Shown one piece after another: positions 8,388-16,584 of a stretch of DNA of 64,000 bases; the stretch's first letter is position 1, and each line of letters opens with the position of its first letter. The stretch comes from Roseomonas sp. KE0001 (GTDB lineage: Bacteria > Pseudomonadota > Alphaproteobacteria > Acetobacterales > Acetobacteraceae). A model generated the notes under the pieces. It made no database searches. It had not been told where the DNA came from and worked only from the letters and a program-made list of their open reading frames with translations. The stretch lies in assembly GCF_016107285.1 (NCBI RefSeq), contig NZ_RCVQ01000001.1:62001-126000 (forward strand), in the 5' to 3' direction. A program made the position numbers and the translations under genes.

Positions 8388-9206
8388 ATGGAAGCCAGCC
8401 TCGATCTCCCCGGAAGCCGTGCCGCTGCCGTCGCCGTGCCGGCCGTCGGCAAGTGCCTGTCCATCCTGCGCCTGCTGGACGCGGAGCCCGGCGCCGGCCT
8501 CGGCCTGGCCGCCATCGCCGCCCGCCTTGGCCTCACCAAGAGCCACTGCCTGATGATCCTGCGCACCCTGGTGGCCGAGGGCTGGGTGGCGCATGACGCT
8601 GAGCGGCAGCGCTACGCGGTCTCGCCGGGCCTGCTGCTGGATCTGGCGGCGACGATCCGCCGCCACGATCGCGGCGCGCTGATGCGCGACGTGGTGCAGC
8701 GCCTGGCGCGCGCCCTCGGCCTGCCCTGCCTGCTCTGCCGCATCAATCGCGACGGCAGCTTCACCTGCGTCGAGAGCGCGCGGGGGGATCCGGAGCTGAT
8801 GATCGACGTCCCGATCGGCCACCGCTACCCGGCCGATGCGCCGGCCCAGCTGCGGGCCCGGCTGGCGGCGCTGCCGGCGGAGCGCGCCACGGCGGTGCTG
8901 GCCGGCATGTCGCCGCGCGCCCACACCGCCGCCACCCTCACCGACAGGGCGCTGATCGGGCGGGAGGTGGAGGCGGCGCGGCGGCAGGGCTTCGTCATCG
9001 GCCGCATGGAATATCTGGACGGCATCATGAGCATCGCCACGGCGGTCTGCGATGCCGGCGGGCAGCCGCGCATGGTGCTGCAATGCACGGGGCCGCAGCG
9101 GGCGATGACGCCGCGCGAGGCGGCGCTTGGCCAGGCGGTGCGGGAGGCGGCGGCGCGGCTCGCCCTGGCCTGGGCCATGCCCGTGGAGGCCAGGGCCGCC
9201 GGCTGA
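8388..9206 (+). CDS. IclR family transcriptional regulator
   Basis: A 272-residue regulator. The N-terminal winged helix (about residues 20-80) contains AAIARLGLTKSHCLMILRTL-like helix-turn-helix residues starting at GLAAIAARLG. The C-terminal effector domain includes RINRDGSFTCVESARGDPEL and ends near LALAWAMP. The start at 8388 (MEASLD) is preceded by a GGGAGCAGGG stretch; an earlier in-frame ATG at 8310 would add 26 residues unlike the family. It probably controls the divergent amidohydrolase unit through the dyads at 8283-8306. Confidence 0.88.
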   Translation: MEASLDLPGSRAAAVAVPAVGKCLSILRLLDAEPGAGLGLAAIAARLGLTKSHCLMILRTLVAEGWVAHDAERQRYAVSPGLLLDLAATIRRHDRGALMRDVVQRLARALGLPCLLCRINRDGSFTCVESARGDPELMIDVPIGHRYPADAPAQLRARLAALPAERATAVLAGMSPRAHTAATLTDRALIGREVEAARRQGFVIGRMEYLDGIMSIATAVCDAGGQPRMVLQCTGPQRAMTPREAALGQAVREAAARLALAWAMPVEARAAG

Positions 9207-9220
9207 GCCGGCGCGCCGCC

Positions 9221-10207
9221 TCAGCCCTTCGCCAGCCCCGCCTCCCGCGCCAGCCGGCCCCAGCGCCCGGTCTCCTCGGCCACGAAGGCGGTGTAGTCCG
9301 GGCCCGACATCGGCCGGGTCGTGTAGCCCTGCTCGAACAGGATCCTCTGCATCTCCGGCTGGGCCAGGACATGGTTGAGGGTGCGGTTCAGGTAGGCGGC
9401 CCGCTCGGGAGGCAGGGATTTCGGCGCCGAGAGGCCGAACCAGACGGTCAGCGCGAAATCCGGAAGCACGCTGGCCAGGGGCGGCAGGCCGGGGGCGAGG
9501 GGGGTCTCCTGCGCCGTCGTCACCGCGAGCGCCCGCATGGCGCCCTGCCGCGCCTGCGCCAGGCCGTTGGTGATATCGGTGAAGGTGCAGTCCACCCGGC
9601 CGGCGACGATATCGGTCAGCGCCTCCGCGCCGCCGCGATACGGGATGCCGGTCAACCCGATCCCGATCTGCCGCGCCATGGTCTCGGCCGCGATCTGCGC
9701 GCTGGCATTGCCATAGGCATAGGTGAGCTGCCCCGCCTTCTCCCGCGCCAGCTTCAGGAAGCCTGGCAGGTCCTTCGCCGGCGAGGCATTGGGCACGGCG
9801 AGGACATAGGGTGTCTCGGCGATCAGCCCGAGATGCACGAAGTCGCCCATCGGGTCATAGGGCAGCTTCGGCAGGGTGACCGGATTGAGCGAGAGCGTGG
9901 TGACGCTGGAGGCCACCACCGTGTGCCCGTCCTTCGCCTCGGCCGCGGCCTGCATGGCCATGACGCCGAAGCCGCCGCCGCGGTTGTCGATCACCACGGT
10001 CTGCCGCAGCGCGTTGCCGAGCGGCTGCAGCAGGAAGCGCACCAGCGTGTCGGTGACGCTGCCGGCGGGGAAGGGGACGATGACCTTCAGCGGCTGGGTG
10101 AGCGCCCCGGCCTCGGCGGCAAGCAGCCGGCGCGCGGGGGTGCCGGCCAGCAGGCCGGAGGCAAGAAGGCCGGAGCCCAGGAGGGCGCGGCGTGGCAATC
10201 TCAGCAT
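9221..10207 (-). CDS. Bug family tripartite tricarboxylate transporter substrate-binding protein
   Basis: A 328-residue periplasmic binding protein. The N-terminus has a signal peptide with an arginine pair (PRRALLGSGLLASGLLAG). It is followed by the family opening KVIVPFPAGSVTDTLVRF (about residues 41-58). IDNRGGGFGVMAMQ and YRGGAEALTDIVAGRVDCTF are typical ligand-site segments. No tctA or tctB membrane genes are nearby, so it is one of three orphan Bug proteins in this window. It is read in the same direction as the upstream dehydrogenase gene with a 92-base gap and may share its control. Confidence 0.92.
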   Translation of the reverse strand: MLRLPRRALLGSGLLASGLLAGTPARRLLAAEAGALTQPLKVIVPFPAGSVTDTLVRFLLQPLGNALRQTVVIDNRGGGFGVMAMQAAAEAKDGHTVVASSVTTLSLNPVTLPKLPYDPMGDFVHLGLIAETPYVLAVPNASPAKDLPGFLKLAREKAGQLTYAYGNASAQIAAETMARQIGIGLTGIPYRGGAEALTDIVAGRVDCTFTDITNGLAQARQGAMRALAVTTAQETPLAPGLPPLASVLPDFALTVWFGLSAPKSLPPERAAYLNRTLNHVLAQPEMQRILFEQGYTTRPMSGPDYTAFVAEETGRWGRLAREAGLAKG

Positions 10208-10299
10208 GATCGATGGATCTCCCTTGGACGTGGTGGGGGCGGCGGGGGGCGCGCCCTTCTGGGCATCCTTCCTCCCCCCCTGCCGCCATCCGCCCGGCG

Positions 10300-11226
10300 C
10301 TACAGCAGCCGGTGCAGTTCGGTGTTGTCGGCGCCGGGGCCGAGCCGCTCCATCGCCTCGGCCCAGACGGCGCGGCAGAGCGCGAGGGAGCGGGCCTCGT
10401 AGCCCGTCTCACCGGCGATGCTGCCGGCGGTCTCCAGGTCCTTGCGCATCAGGCCGAGCTGGAAGCCCCCGGCATAGCCGCCACTCAGCACGTGCTGGCG
10501 CAGCTTGGTCTCGGTGGCGACATTGCGGCCGGAGGAGGCGTTCATGACATCGGTCAGCACGCCGAGGTCGAGGCCGAGCCGCTCGCCGAGGCGAAGCGCC
10601 TCCAGCGAGGCCAGCAGCCCGGCGGCATAGACGTAGTTGTTCAGCGCCTTCATGGCATGGGCGGAGCCGACCGCGCCGGTCGGGATGATGGTCCGGCCCA
10701 TGTGGCGGAGCAGCGGCGTGGCCCGCGCCAGGGCCCCGGCGCTGCCGCCGGCCATGATGGTCAGCGTGCCGTCGCTGGCCTTCAGCACGCTGCCGGAGAC
10801 CGGCGCGTCCATCATCTCCGCGCCATGCGCCGCCACCCGTTCCGCCAGCCGGCGCGTCTCCCCGGGCAGGGAGGACCCCATGTCGATCACCAGCATGCCG
10901 GGCCGGAGCGCGTCCAGCAGCCCGCCGGGGCCCTCCAGGACGGCGGCGACGACGGGGCTGCTCGGCAGCATCAGCACGACGATGTCACTGCCGGCCGCCA
11001 GCGCGGCGGGGCTGTCGGCACGCTGCGGCGGCGCCGCGCCGGGGGCCGCCGCCAGCCGCTCGAGCGCGTCGGGGGCGGTGTCGTGCACGGTCAGCGCCAG
11101 GCCGGCTGCGCGCAGACAGCACGCCATGGGCAGGCCCATCTGCCCCAGGCCGATGAAGCCGATGCGGTCCGACACCGCGTGGCGGACCGGCAGGCCCTGA
11201 TCGGGCAAGGCCTTGTCTTCGGACAT
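10300..11226 (-). CDS. NAD(P)-dependent oxidoreductase, 3-hydroxyisobutyrate dehydrogenase family
   Basis: A 308-residue beta-hydroxyacid dehydrogenase. The Rossmann motif GFIGLGQMGLPMA starts near residue 23. The substrate segment DAPVSGSVLKASDGTLTIMAGG and the catalytic lysine in GSAHAMKALNNYV are intact. Substrates of the family include 3-hydroxyisobutyrate, tartronate semialdehyde and related hydroxyacids. The start at 11226 has a strong GGGAGGAA upstream. It is divergent from a GntR regulator with a perfect dyad between them and precedes a Bug binding-protein gene, which suggests uptake and oxidation of an organic acid. Confidence 0.9.
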   Translation of the reverse strand: MSEDKALPDQGLPVRHAVSDRIGFIGLGQMGLPMACCLRAAGLALTVHDTAPDALERLAAAPGAAPPQRADSPAALAAGSDIVVLMLPSSPVVAAVLEGPGGLLDALRPGMLVIDMGSSLPGETRRLAERVAAHGAEMMDAPVSGSVLKASDGTLTIMAGGSAGALARATPLLRHMGRTIIPTGAVGSAHAMKALNNYVYAAGLLASLEALRLGERLGLDLGVLTDVMNASSGRNVATETKLRQHVLSGGYAGGFQLGLMRKDLETAGSIAGETGYEARSLALCRAVWAEAMERLGPGADNTELHRLL

Positions 11227-11296
11227 CGGGGTTCCTCCCAGGGGTTCTTCCGAGACTGGGCCGGGCAGGTGCGCCCGGCGATGGTTTTACCCTCGC

Positions 11297-11313
11297 ATTT
11301 ATACATGATAAAT
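11297..11313. promoter_or_regulatory. Perfect inverted repeat in divergent promoter, candidate GntR operator
   Basis: ATTTAT and ATAAAT flank a 5-base centre (ACATG). The site is AT-rich in a GC-rich setting and lies in the 131-base gap between the dehydrogenase and the GntR gene. Size and symmetry fit FCD-type GntR operators. Use as an operator is inferred. Confidence 0.5.
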
Positions 11314-11357
11314 CCAATTCCGCCGCGCGCCCCGGCGCCGGCCGCAAGGAGCGGGGA

Positions 11358-12032
11358 ATGACGCAGAGGGTGAAGCCACCGACGGCGCAGGAAGCGGTCC
11401 TGGCGGAGCTTCGGCGCCGGCTGGGCCTCGGCCTCCTGCGCCCGGGCCAGGCCATTCCGATGGAACAGCTGGCCGAGGAGTTCGGCGTCAGCCGCGTGCC
11501 GGTGCGCGAGGCGATGCGGATCCTGGAAGGCGAGGGGCGGGTGCTCTACACGCCGCACCGCGGCTATGCCGTGGCGTGGCTGGATGCCGACGACCTGCGC
11601 GAGATCTACCGGCTGCGGGATGTGCTGGAGGCGGAGGCGGTGCGGAGCGCCGCTCCGCTCCTGGCCGAGGCCGACCTCTCGCGGATGGAGGCGGCGACGC
11701 GGGAGATCGACGCGGCCTGCGCCGCGGCAGATGTGGCGGGGCTGATCCCGGCCAACCGGCGCTTCCACTTCGCGCTCTTCGAAGCCTGCGGGATGCCCCG
11801 CCTGCTGCGCATCCTGGAGCAGATCTGGGATGCCTCGGACCAGTACCGGGCGGTATACTTCAACGATCCGAAGAACCGGGGCCTGATGCGCCGCGAGCAC
11901 GCCGCGATCCTGCGGGCCGCCCGGGCGCGGGATGCCGCGGCGCTGCTCCGGGCGGTGGACGAGCACCGGGCGCATGCCGTGCCGGTGGTCACGCGGCTGC
12001 TGCAGGAGACGGTTGCGGCGCCTGCCTCCTGA
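11358..12032 (+). CDS. GntR family transcriptional regulator, FCD subfamily
   Basis: A 224-residue regulator. The winged helix at about residues 15-80 includes LAEEFGVSRVPVREAMRIL. The FCD domain includes NRRFHFALFEACGMPRLL and REHAAILRAARARD, which carry the usual histidine ligands. It is divergent from the 3-hydroxyisobutyrate-dehydrogenase-like gene and ends 125 bases before the malonyl-CoA decarboxylase gene, so it could control either side. The rhizobial malonate regulator MatR is also of this subfamily, which makes malonate control possible but unproven. Confidence 0.9.
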   Translation: MTQRVKPPTAQEAVLAELRRRLGLGLLRPGQAIPMEQLAEEFGVSRVPVREAMRILEGEGRVLYTPHRGYAVAWLDADDLREIYRLRDVLEAEAVRSAAPLLAEADLSRMEAATREIDAACAAADVAGLIPANRRFHFALFEACGMPRLLRILEQIWDASDQYRAVYFNDPKNRGLMRREHAAILRAARARDAAALLRAVDEHRAHAVPVVTRLLQETVAAPAS

Positions 12033-12037
12033 GCGAA

Positions 12038-12053
12038 TGTGCGTATACAATTT
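12038..12053. promoter_or_regulatory. GTATAC-centred motif upstream of malonyl-CoA decarboxylase
   Basis: The 6-base palindrome GTATAC (12043-12048) is set in TGCGTATACAATTT. Rhizobial MatR operators have a TATAC-type core, as do several FCD-type GntR sites. The flanks are only weakly symmetric. The assignment is a suggestion based on position between the GntR gene and the malonate genes. Confidence 0.3.
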
Positions 12054-12157
12054 CACGGTCCATGACCGTTCTTGAATAATGGTAAGGGATTCTCCCCCTG
12101 GTCTCGGGCGCCGCGAAGGGTTCTAATCGAGCCCAAGGCTTGGGGAGTAGAGAGTCC

Positions 12158-13714
12158 ATGGCACCATCCATCACCCTTGGCGCGCGCAACTGGCTGGAAC
12201 GCCTCTGGTCCGGTATCGCCGATCGCGGGCGCCCCTATGCCGCGGTGCCGGGCGCCGCCACGCCCCCCCTGGAACGGGCCCGCCTGCTGGCGGCCGCATT
12301 GCTCTCGGAACGCGGCGAGGCCTCTGGCGCCGCGGTGGCGCGCGAGCTGCTGCAGGTGCTGCGCGATCTCTCGCCCGAGGAGCGCGACGCCTTCCGTCAC
12401 TTCCTGGCCAATGGCTTCCTGCCCGATCACGCCCAGCTGCGGGCCGCCGCCGAAGCCTATCTGGCCGAGCCCTCGCCGGAACGGGCCATGACCCTCTTCG
12501 AGCGCGCCGAGCCGCCGCGCCAGGAGCTGCTGCGCCGGATGAACATGGCGCCCGGCGGCACCGCGGCCCTGGTCGAGATGCGCCGGGAGATGCTGGGCCG
12601 GCTGAAGAAGGACAGCTCGCTGCGCCCGCTCGACGTGGACCTGCGGCATCTCTTCGGCTCCTGGTTCAACAAGGGCTTCCTGGAGCTGCGGCGGATCGAT
12701 TGGGACACGCCCGCCGCCATCCTGGAGAAGATCATCGCCTATGAGGCGGTGCACGAGATCGATGGCTGGGGCGACCTGCGGCGCCGCCTGGCGCCGGACC
12801 GCCGCTGCTTCGCCTTCTTCCACCGCGCCCTGCCGGGCGAGCCGCTGATCTTCGTCGAGGTGGCGCTGACCGAGGGGCTGGCCGGCGCCATCCAGCCGCT
12901 GCTGACGCGCGACGGCGGCCCCGTCACGGCGCCGCCCCCGGACTTCGACACGGCGATCTTCTACTCGATCTCGAACTGCCAGGAGGGCCTGCGCGGCGTC
13001 TCCTTCGGCAACTTCCTGATCAAGCAGGTGGTCGAGGAGTTGAAGGACGAGCTGCCGCAGCTCCGCCGCTTCTCCACCCTCTCGCCGGTGCCGGGCTTCC
13101 GGCGCTGGCTGAAGCGCAAGCTGGAGCGCGACGATGCCGCGCTGCGGGCGGATGAGCGGGCGGCGCTGGCCGCGCTGATCGCCGCGCCCCAGCGGCGCGG
13201 GGCGCGGGGGGAGGAGGCCCGGGAAGAGGCCGGGCAGGAGGCCAGGGAGGAGGCCAGGGAGGGGGAGGTCGCCCCCGGCCCCGGCGTGCTGCTCGAGATG
13301 CTGACCGAAGGGGAATGGTGGCGCGACCCGATCCGGGAGGCCGCGCTGCGCGGCCCGCTGCTGCGCCTGGCCGCCGAGTACCTGACCCGCCCGAACACCG
13401 GCATGGGCGCCATCGACCCCGTGGCGCGCTTCCACCTGGGCAACGGCGCCAAGCTGGAGCGCATCAACTGGCTGGGCAACACGGCGCCGCGGGGGATGGA
13501 GGAATCCTTCGGCGTCATGGTGAACTATCTCTATGACCCGGAGGTGATCGAGGCGAACCACGAGGCCTTCGCCCGCTCCGGCGCCGTGGCCCGCTCGGCC
13601 TCGGTGGACGCGCTGCTGTCGCTGCCGGCCATCGCCCTGCCGCGCGGCCGGACCCTGCTGCCCCGCCTGCTGTCCGGCGCGCGGGAGGATGCCGGCAAGG
13701 CTGGCGCCACCTGA
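12158..13714 (+). CDS. Malonyl-CoA decarboxylase
   Basis: A 518-residue enzyme converting malonyl-CoA to acetyl-CoA and CO2. The N-terminal helical domain is followed by a GNAT-like catalytic domain (from about residue 190). Catalytic-type residues are Ser309 in FSTLSPVPGF and His426 in RFHLGNGAKLERINWLGN. An unusual charged insertion of 12-base repeats (residues 352-371, Glu/Ala/Arg-rich) lengthens the protein compared with the typical 450-470. The start at 12158 follows GGGGAG at a normal distance. It is the first gene of a module with a MatC-like carrier and a CoA-transferase, which indicates malonate catabolism. Confidence 0.93.
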   Translation: MAPSITLGARNWLERLWSGIADRGRPYAAVPGAATPPLERARLLAAALLSERGEASGAAVARELLQVLRDLSPEERDAFRHFLANGFLPDHAQLRAAAEAYLAEPSPERAMTLFERAEPPRQELLRRMNMAPGGTAALVEMRREMLGRLKKDSSLRPLDVDLRHLFGSWFNKGFLELRRIDWDTPAAILEKIIAYEAVHEIDGWGDLRRRLAPDRRCFAFFHRALPGEPLIFVEVALTEGLAGAIQPLLTRDGGPVTAPPPDFDTAIFYSISNCQEGLRGVSFGNFLIKQVVEELKDELPQLRRFSTLSPVPGFRRWLKRKLERDDAALRADERAALAALIAAPQRRGARGEEAREEAGQEAREEAREGEVAPGPGVLLEMLTEGEWWRDPIREAALRGPLLRLAAEYLTRPNTGMGAIDPVARFHLGNGAKLERINWLGNTAPRGMEESFGVMVNYLYDPEVIEANHEAFARSGAVARSASVDALLSLPAIALPRGRTLLPRLLSGAREDAGKAGAT

Positions 13715-13821
13715 GGCGATCGCGGGGAGGGGCGGGGAAACCGGCCCTCCCTCTTGCCTTCCGGCCGCGCAGCCCCTTCAAGAGCTGCCTGCCGAGCAAA
13801 CGTCCGAGCAAAGGAACCCGA

Positions 13822-15144
13822 ATGTCACCTGCCATGGCCTCGATCCTGGGGCTTGTCGTCCTGTTCATCCTCGGCACCGCCCTGCCCATCAACATGGGCG
13901 CCATCGCCTTCGCGCTGGCCTTCCTGATCGGCACCTTCTCGGTGGGCATGTCGGCCAACGCCATCCTGGGCGGTTTCCCGGGCGACCTCTTCGTCACCCT
14001 GGTCGGCATCACCTACCTCTTCGCCATCGCGCAGAAGAACGGCACCATCGACCTGCTGGTGCACTGGGCGGTGCGCGGCGTGCGCGGCCATGTCGCCGCC
14101 ATTCCCTGGGTCATGTTCGGCGTCGCCGCCGTGCTGACCGCGGTGGGCGCGGTCAGCCCGGCGGCGGTGGCGATCATCGCCCCCATCGCCCTGCGCTTCG
14201 CCCGCCACTACGACATCGACCGGCTGATGATGGGCCTGCTGGTGGTGCATGGCGCCCAGGGCGGCGGCTTCTCGCCGATCTCCATCTATGGTGGCATCAC
14301 CAACCAGATCGTCGAGCGCGCCGGCCTGCCGGGCAACGACACTGCGCTGTTCCTGGCCAGCCTGCTCTTCAACCTTGCGGTGGCCATCGGCGTCTTCTTC
14401 GCCTTCGGCGGCGGCAAGCTGATCGGGCGGCGCGACACCGGCACGCACGAGGAATTCGAGGATGGCGCCCGCGCCTCCCTGCCGGTGACCGGCCATGGCG
14501 GCACGCCCGCCGCGCCCCGCGATGGCGGGCATCCCCACCCCACCCAGGCAAGCCGCGACCAGCTCCTCACCCTGGCCGGGCTGGTCATCCTGGGCGTCGG
14601 CTCGCTGGCCTTCGGGCTGAACGTCGGCATGGTGGCCATCACCATCGCCGTCGTGCTGGCGCTGCTCTCGCCCAATGCCCAGAAGGGCGCCATCGACAAG
14701 GTGAGCTGGTCCACCGTCCTGCTGATCGCCGGCGTCATCACCTATGTCGGCGTGCTGCAGAAGGCGGGCGCCATCGACATGGTCAGCACCAATGTGGCGG
14801 CGCTGGGCTCGGCCCTGCTGGCGGCCATGCTGCTCTGCTACATCGGTGGCGTGGTCTCGGCCTTCGCCTCCTCGACCGGCGTGCTCGGCGCCATCATCCC
14901 GCTGGCCGTGCCCTTCCTGGCCGGCGGCGAGATCGGCGCGGTGGGCATGATCGCGGCCCTCGCCATCTCCGCCACCATCGTCGATGTCAGCCCCTTCTCG
15001 ACCAATGGCGCCCTGGTGCTGGCCAATGCGCCGGAAGGCGAGCGCGACCAGTTGTTCCGGCGCTTCCTGATCTACAGCGGGCTGGTCGTGGTGCTCGGCC
15101 CGGCGCTGGCCTGGGCGGTGCTGATCCTGCCGGGCTGGCTGTAG
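13822..15144 (+). CDS. matC: MatC-like malonate/dicarboxylate carrier (SLC13/CitMHS-type permease)
   Basis: A 440-residue inner-membrane protein with about 11-12 hydrophobic helices. The N-terminal half matches the MatC_N type: ALPINMGAIAFALAFLIG, YLFAIAQKNGTIDLLVHW and HGAQGGGFSPISIYGG. The second half contains a mirrored SSTGVLGAIIPLAVP loop and DVSPFSTNGALVLA. A hydrophilic loop (about residues 205-252) rich in Gly, His and Pro divides the halves. It follows the malonyl-CoA decarboxylase gene by 107 bases, with AAAGGAA before the start. Malonate import is the likely role by family and context. Confidence 0.85.
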   Translation: MSPAMASILGLVVLFILGTALPINMGAIAFALAFLIGTFSVGMSANAILGGFPGDLFVTLVGITYLFAIAQKNGTIDLLVHWAVRGVRGHVAAIPWVMFGVAAVLTAVGAVSPAAVAIIAPIALRFARHYDIDRLMMGLLVVHGAQGGGFSPISIYGGITNQIVERAGLPGNDTALFLASLLFNLAVAIGVFFAFGGGKLIGRRDTGTHEEFEDGARASLPVTGHGGTPAAPRDGGHPHPTQASRDQLLTLAGLVILGVGSLAFGLNVGMVAITIAVVLALLSPNAQKGAIDKVSWSTVLLIAGVITYVGVLQKAGAIDMVSTNVAALGSALLAAMLLCYIGGVVSAFASSTGVLGAIIPLAVPFLAGGEIGAVGMIAALAISATIVDVSPFSTNGALVLANAPEGERDQLFRRFLIYSGLVVVLGPALAWAVLILPGWL

Positions 15145-15158
15145 GCCAACTCTCCCCC

Positions 15159-15198
15159 GGGGCCGGGCGGCGATCCCCGTCCGGCCCCTTTCTCTTTT
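15159..15198 (+). terminator. Rho-independent terminator-like hairpin after matC
   Basis: GGGGCCGG (15159-15166) pairs with CCGGCCCC (15181-15188), and a T-rich stretch TTTCTCTTTT follows. It may reduce read-through from the decarboxylase-carrier pair into the CoA-transferase gene, which begins 64 bases later. Confidence 0.7.
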
Positions 15199-15261
15199 CG
15201 CCTTTCCGGGTGTTACCTGCCGGGGACACCCCCATGAACCAGCCATGAAGGAACGAGAGCC

Positions 15262-16464
15262 ATGACCGAGCCGACGGGGCCGCTGAAGGGCCTTCGCGTG
15301 GTGGACCTGACCCGGGTCCTGGCCGGCCCCACCTGCACGCAGATGCTGGCCGATCTGGGCGCCGACGTGGTCAAGATCGAGCGCCCCGAGGCCGGCGACG
15401 ACACCCGCGGCTTCGCGCCGCCCTACATGCCGAACACGCGGGAGAGCGCCTATTTCGTCGGCGTCAACCGCAACAAGAAGTCGGTGACGCTCGACATCGC
15501 CAAGCCCGAGGGCCAGGCGGTGGTGCACAAGCTGCTGGAGACGGCCGATATCCTGGTCGAGAACTTCAAGGTCGGCGCGCTGGCCAAGTACGGCCTGGCC
15601 TATGAGCAGCTCCGGGAGACCTATCCCGGCCTGATCTACTGCTCGATCACCGGCTTCGGCCAGACCGGCCCCTATGCGCCGCGCCCGGGCTATGACGCGC
15701 TGATCCAGGCCATGGGCGGCGTGATGTCGCTCACCGGCGAGCCCGAGGGCGAGCCGCAGAAGGTCGGCATCCCGGTGGCCGATCTCTTCGCCGGCCTCTA
15801 CGGCACCATCGGCGTGCTGGCCGCGCTCCGCCACAAGCAGGCGACGGGGCAGGGGCAGCAGATCGATATCGGCATGCTCGACACCCATGTGGCCTGGCTG
15901 GCCAATCAGGGCATGAACTACCTCTCGACCGGCGAGAACCCGCCGCGCCTCGGCAACCAGCATCCGAACATCGTGCCCTACCAGGTCTTCCCGACCGCCG
16001 ATGGCTACATGGTGCTCTCCATCGGCAACGACCCGACCTTCGAGCGCTTCTGTCGCAATTTCGGCCTGGAGCACCTGCTGGCCGACGAGCGCTACGCCAC
16101 CAATGCCGCCCGTGTCGGCAACCGCGCCCTGGTGACGGAGACGCTGACGGCGGTGACGAAGACCAGGCCGACCCGGGACTGGATCGAGAAGCTGGAGGCG
16201 CTGAAGATCGGCTGTGGCCCGATCAACACGCTGAAGGACGTCTTCGCCGATCCGCATGTCGTGGCGCGGAACATGGTGGTGGAGATGGCGCATGCCTCGG
16301 GCCAGACGGTGAAGGTGATCGCCAATCCGGTGAAGCTCTCGGCGACACCGCCGGACTACCGCTCCGCCGCGCCGCTGCTCGGCCAGCACACGGAGGAGGT
16401 GCTGCGGGGCCTCGGTTATTCGGAGGAGGACATCGCCCGGCTGAAGGCGGAGGGCATCGCCTGA
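15262..16464 (+). CDS. CaiB/BaiF family (type III) CoA-transferase
   Basis: A 400-residue family III CoA-transferase. The N-terminus reads GLRVVDLTRVLAGPTCTQML. The predicted acyl-anhydride-forming aspartate is Asp174 in VADLFAGLYG. RPGYDALIQAMGGVMSLTGEPEG is the usual segment before it. It follows malonyl-CoA decarboxylase and a MatC-like carrier. No malonyl-CoA synthetase (MatB) is present, so it may load malonate with CoA, for example from acetyl-CoA or succinyl-CoA. That role is inferred from context; many family III enzymes act on other acids. GAACGAGAG precedes the start. Confidence 0.88.
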   Translation: MTEPTGPLKGLRVVDLTRVLAGPTCTQMLADLGADVVKIERPEAGDDTRGFAPPYMPNTRESAYFVGVNRNKKSVTLDIAKPEGQAVVHKLLETADILVENFKVGALAKYGLAYEQLRETYPGLIYCSITGFGQTGPYAPRPGYDALIQAMGGVMSLTGEPEGEPQKVGIPVADLFAGLYGTIGVLAALRHKQATGQGQQIDIGMLDTHVAWLANQGMNYLSTGENPPRLGNQHPNIVPYQVFPTADGYMVLSIGNDPTFERFCRNFGLEHLLADERYATNAARVGNRALVTETLTAVTKTRPTRDWIEKLEALKIGCGPINTLKDVFADPHVVARNMVVEMAHASGQTVKVIANPVKLSATPPDYRSAAPLLGQHTEEVLRGLGYSEEDIARLKAEGIA

Positions 16465-16490
16465 GACCGGGGCGGGGGTAGGGCCGGGGA

Positions 16491-16516
16491 GCCGGGGGGG
16501 GGTAAGCTCCCCCGGC
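16491..16516 (+). terminator. GC-rich hairpin after CoA-transferase gene
   Basis: GCCGGGGG and CCCCCGGC pair across a 10-base loop, 27 bases after the stop codon. No T-tract follows, so it may act as an mRNA 3' end stabiliser or a weak terminator. Confidence 0.4.
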
Positions 16517-16584
16517 CGAGGTGGCACCGCGCGGCGATCCATGCTTGGAGACGGCCTTCCGCCATCCCTCAGGAGGTCTGCGGC

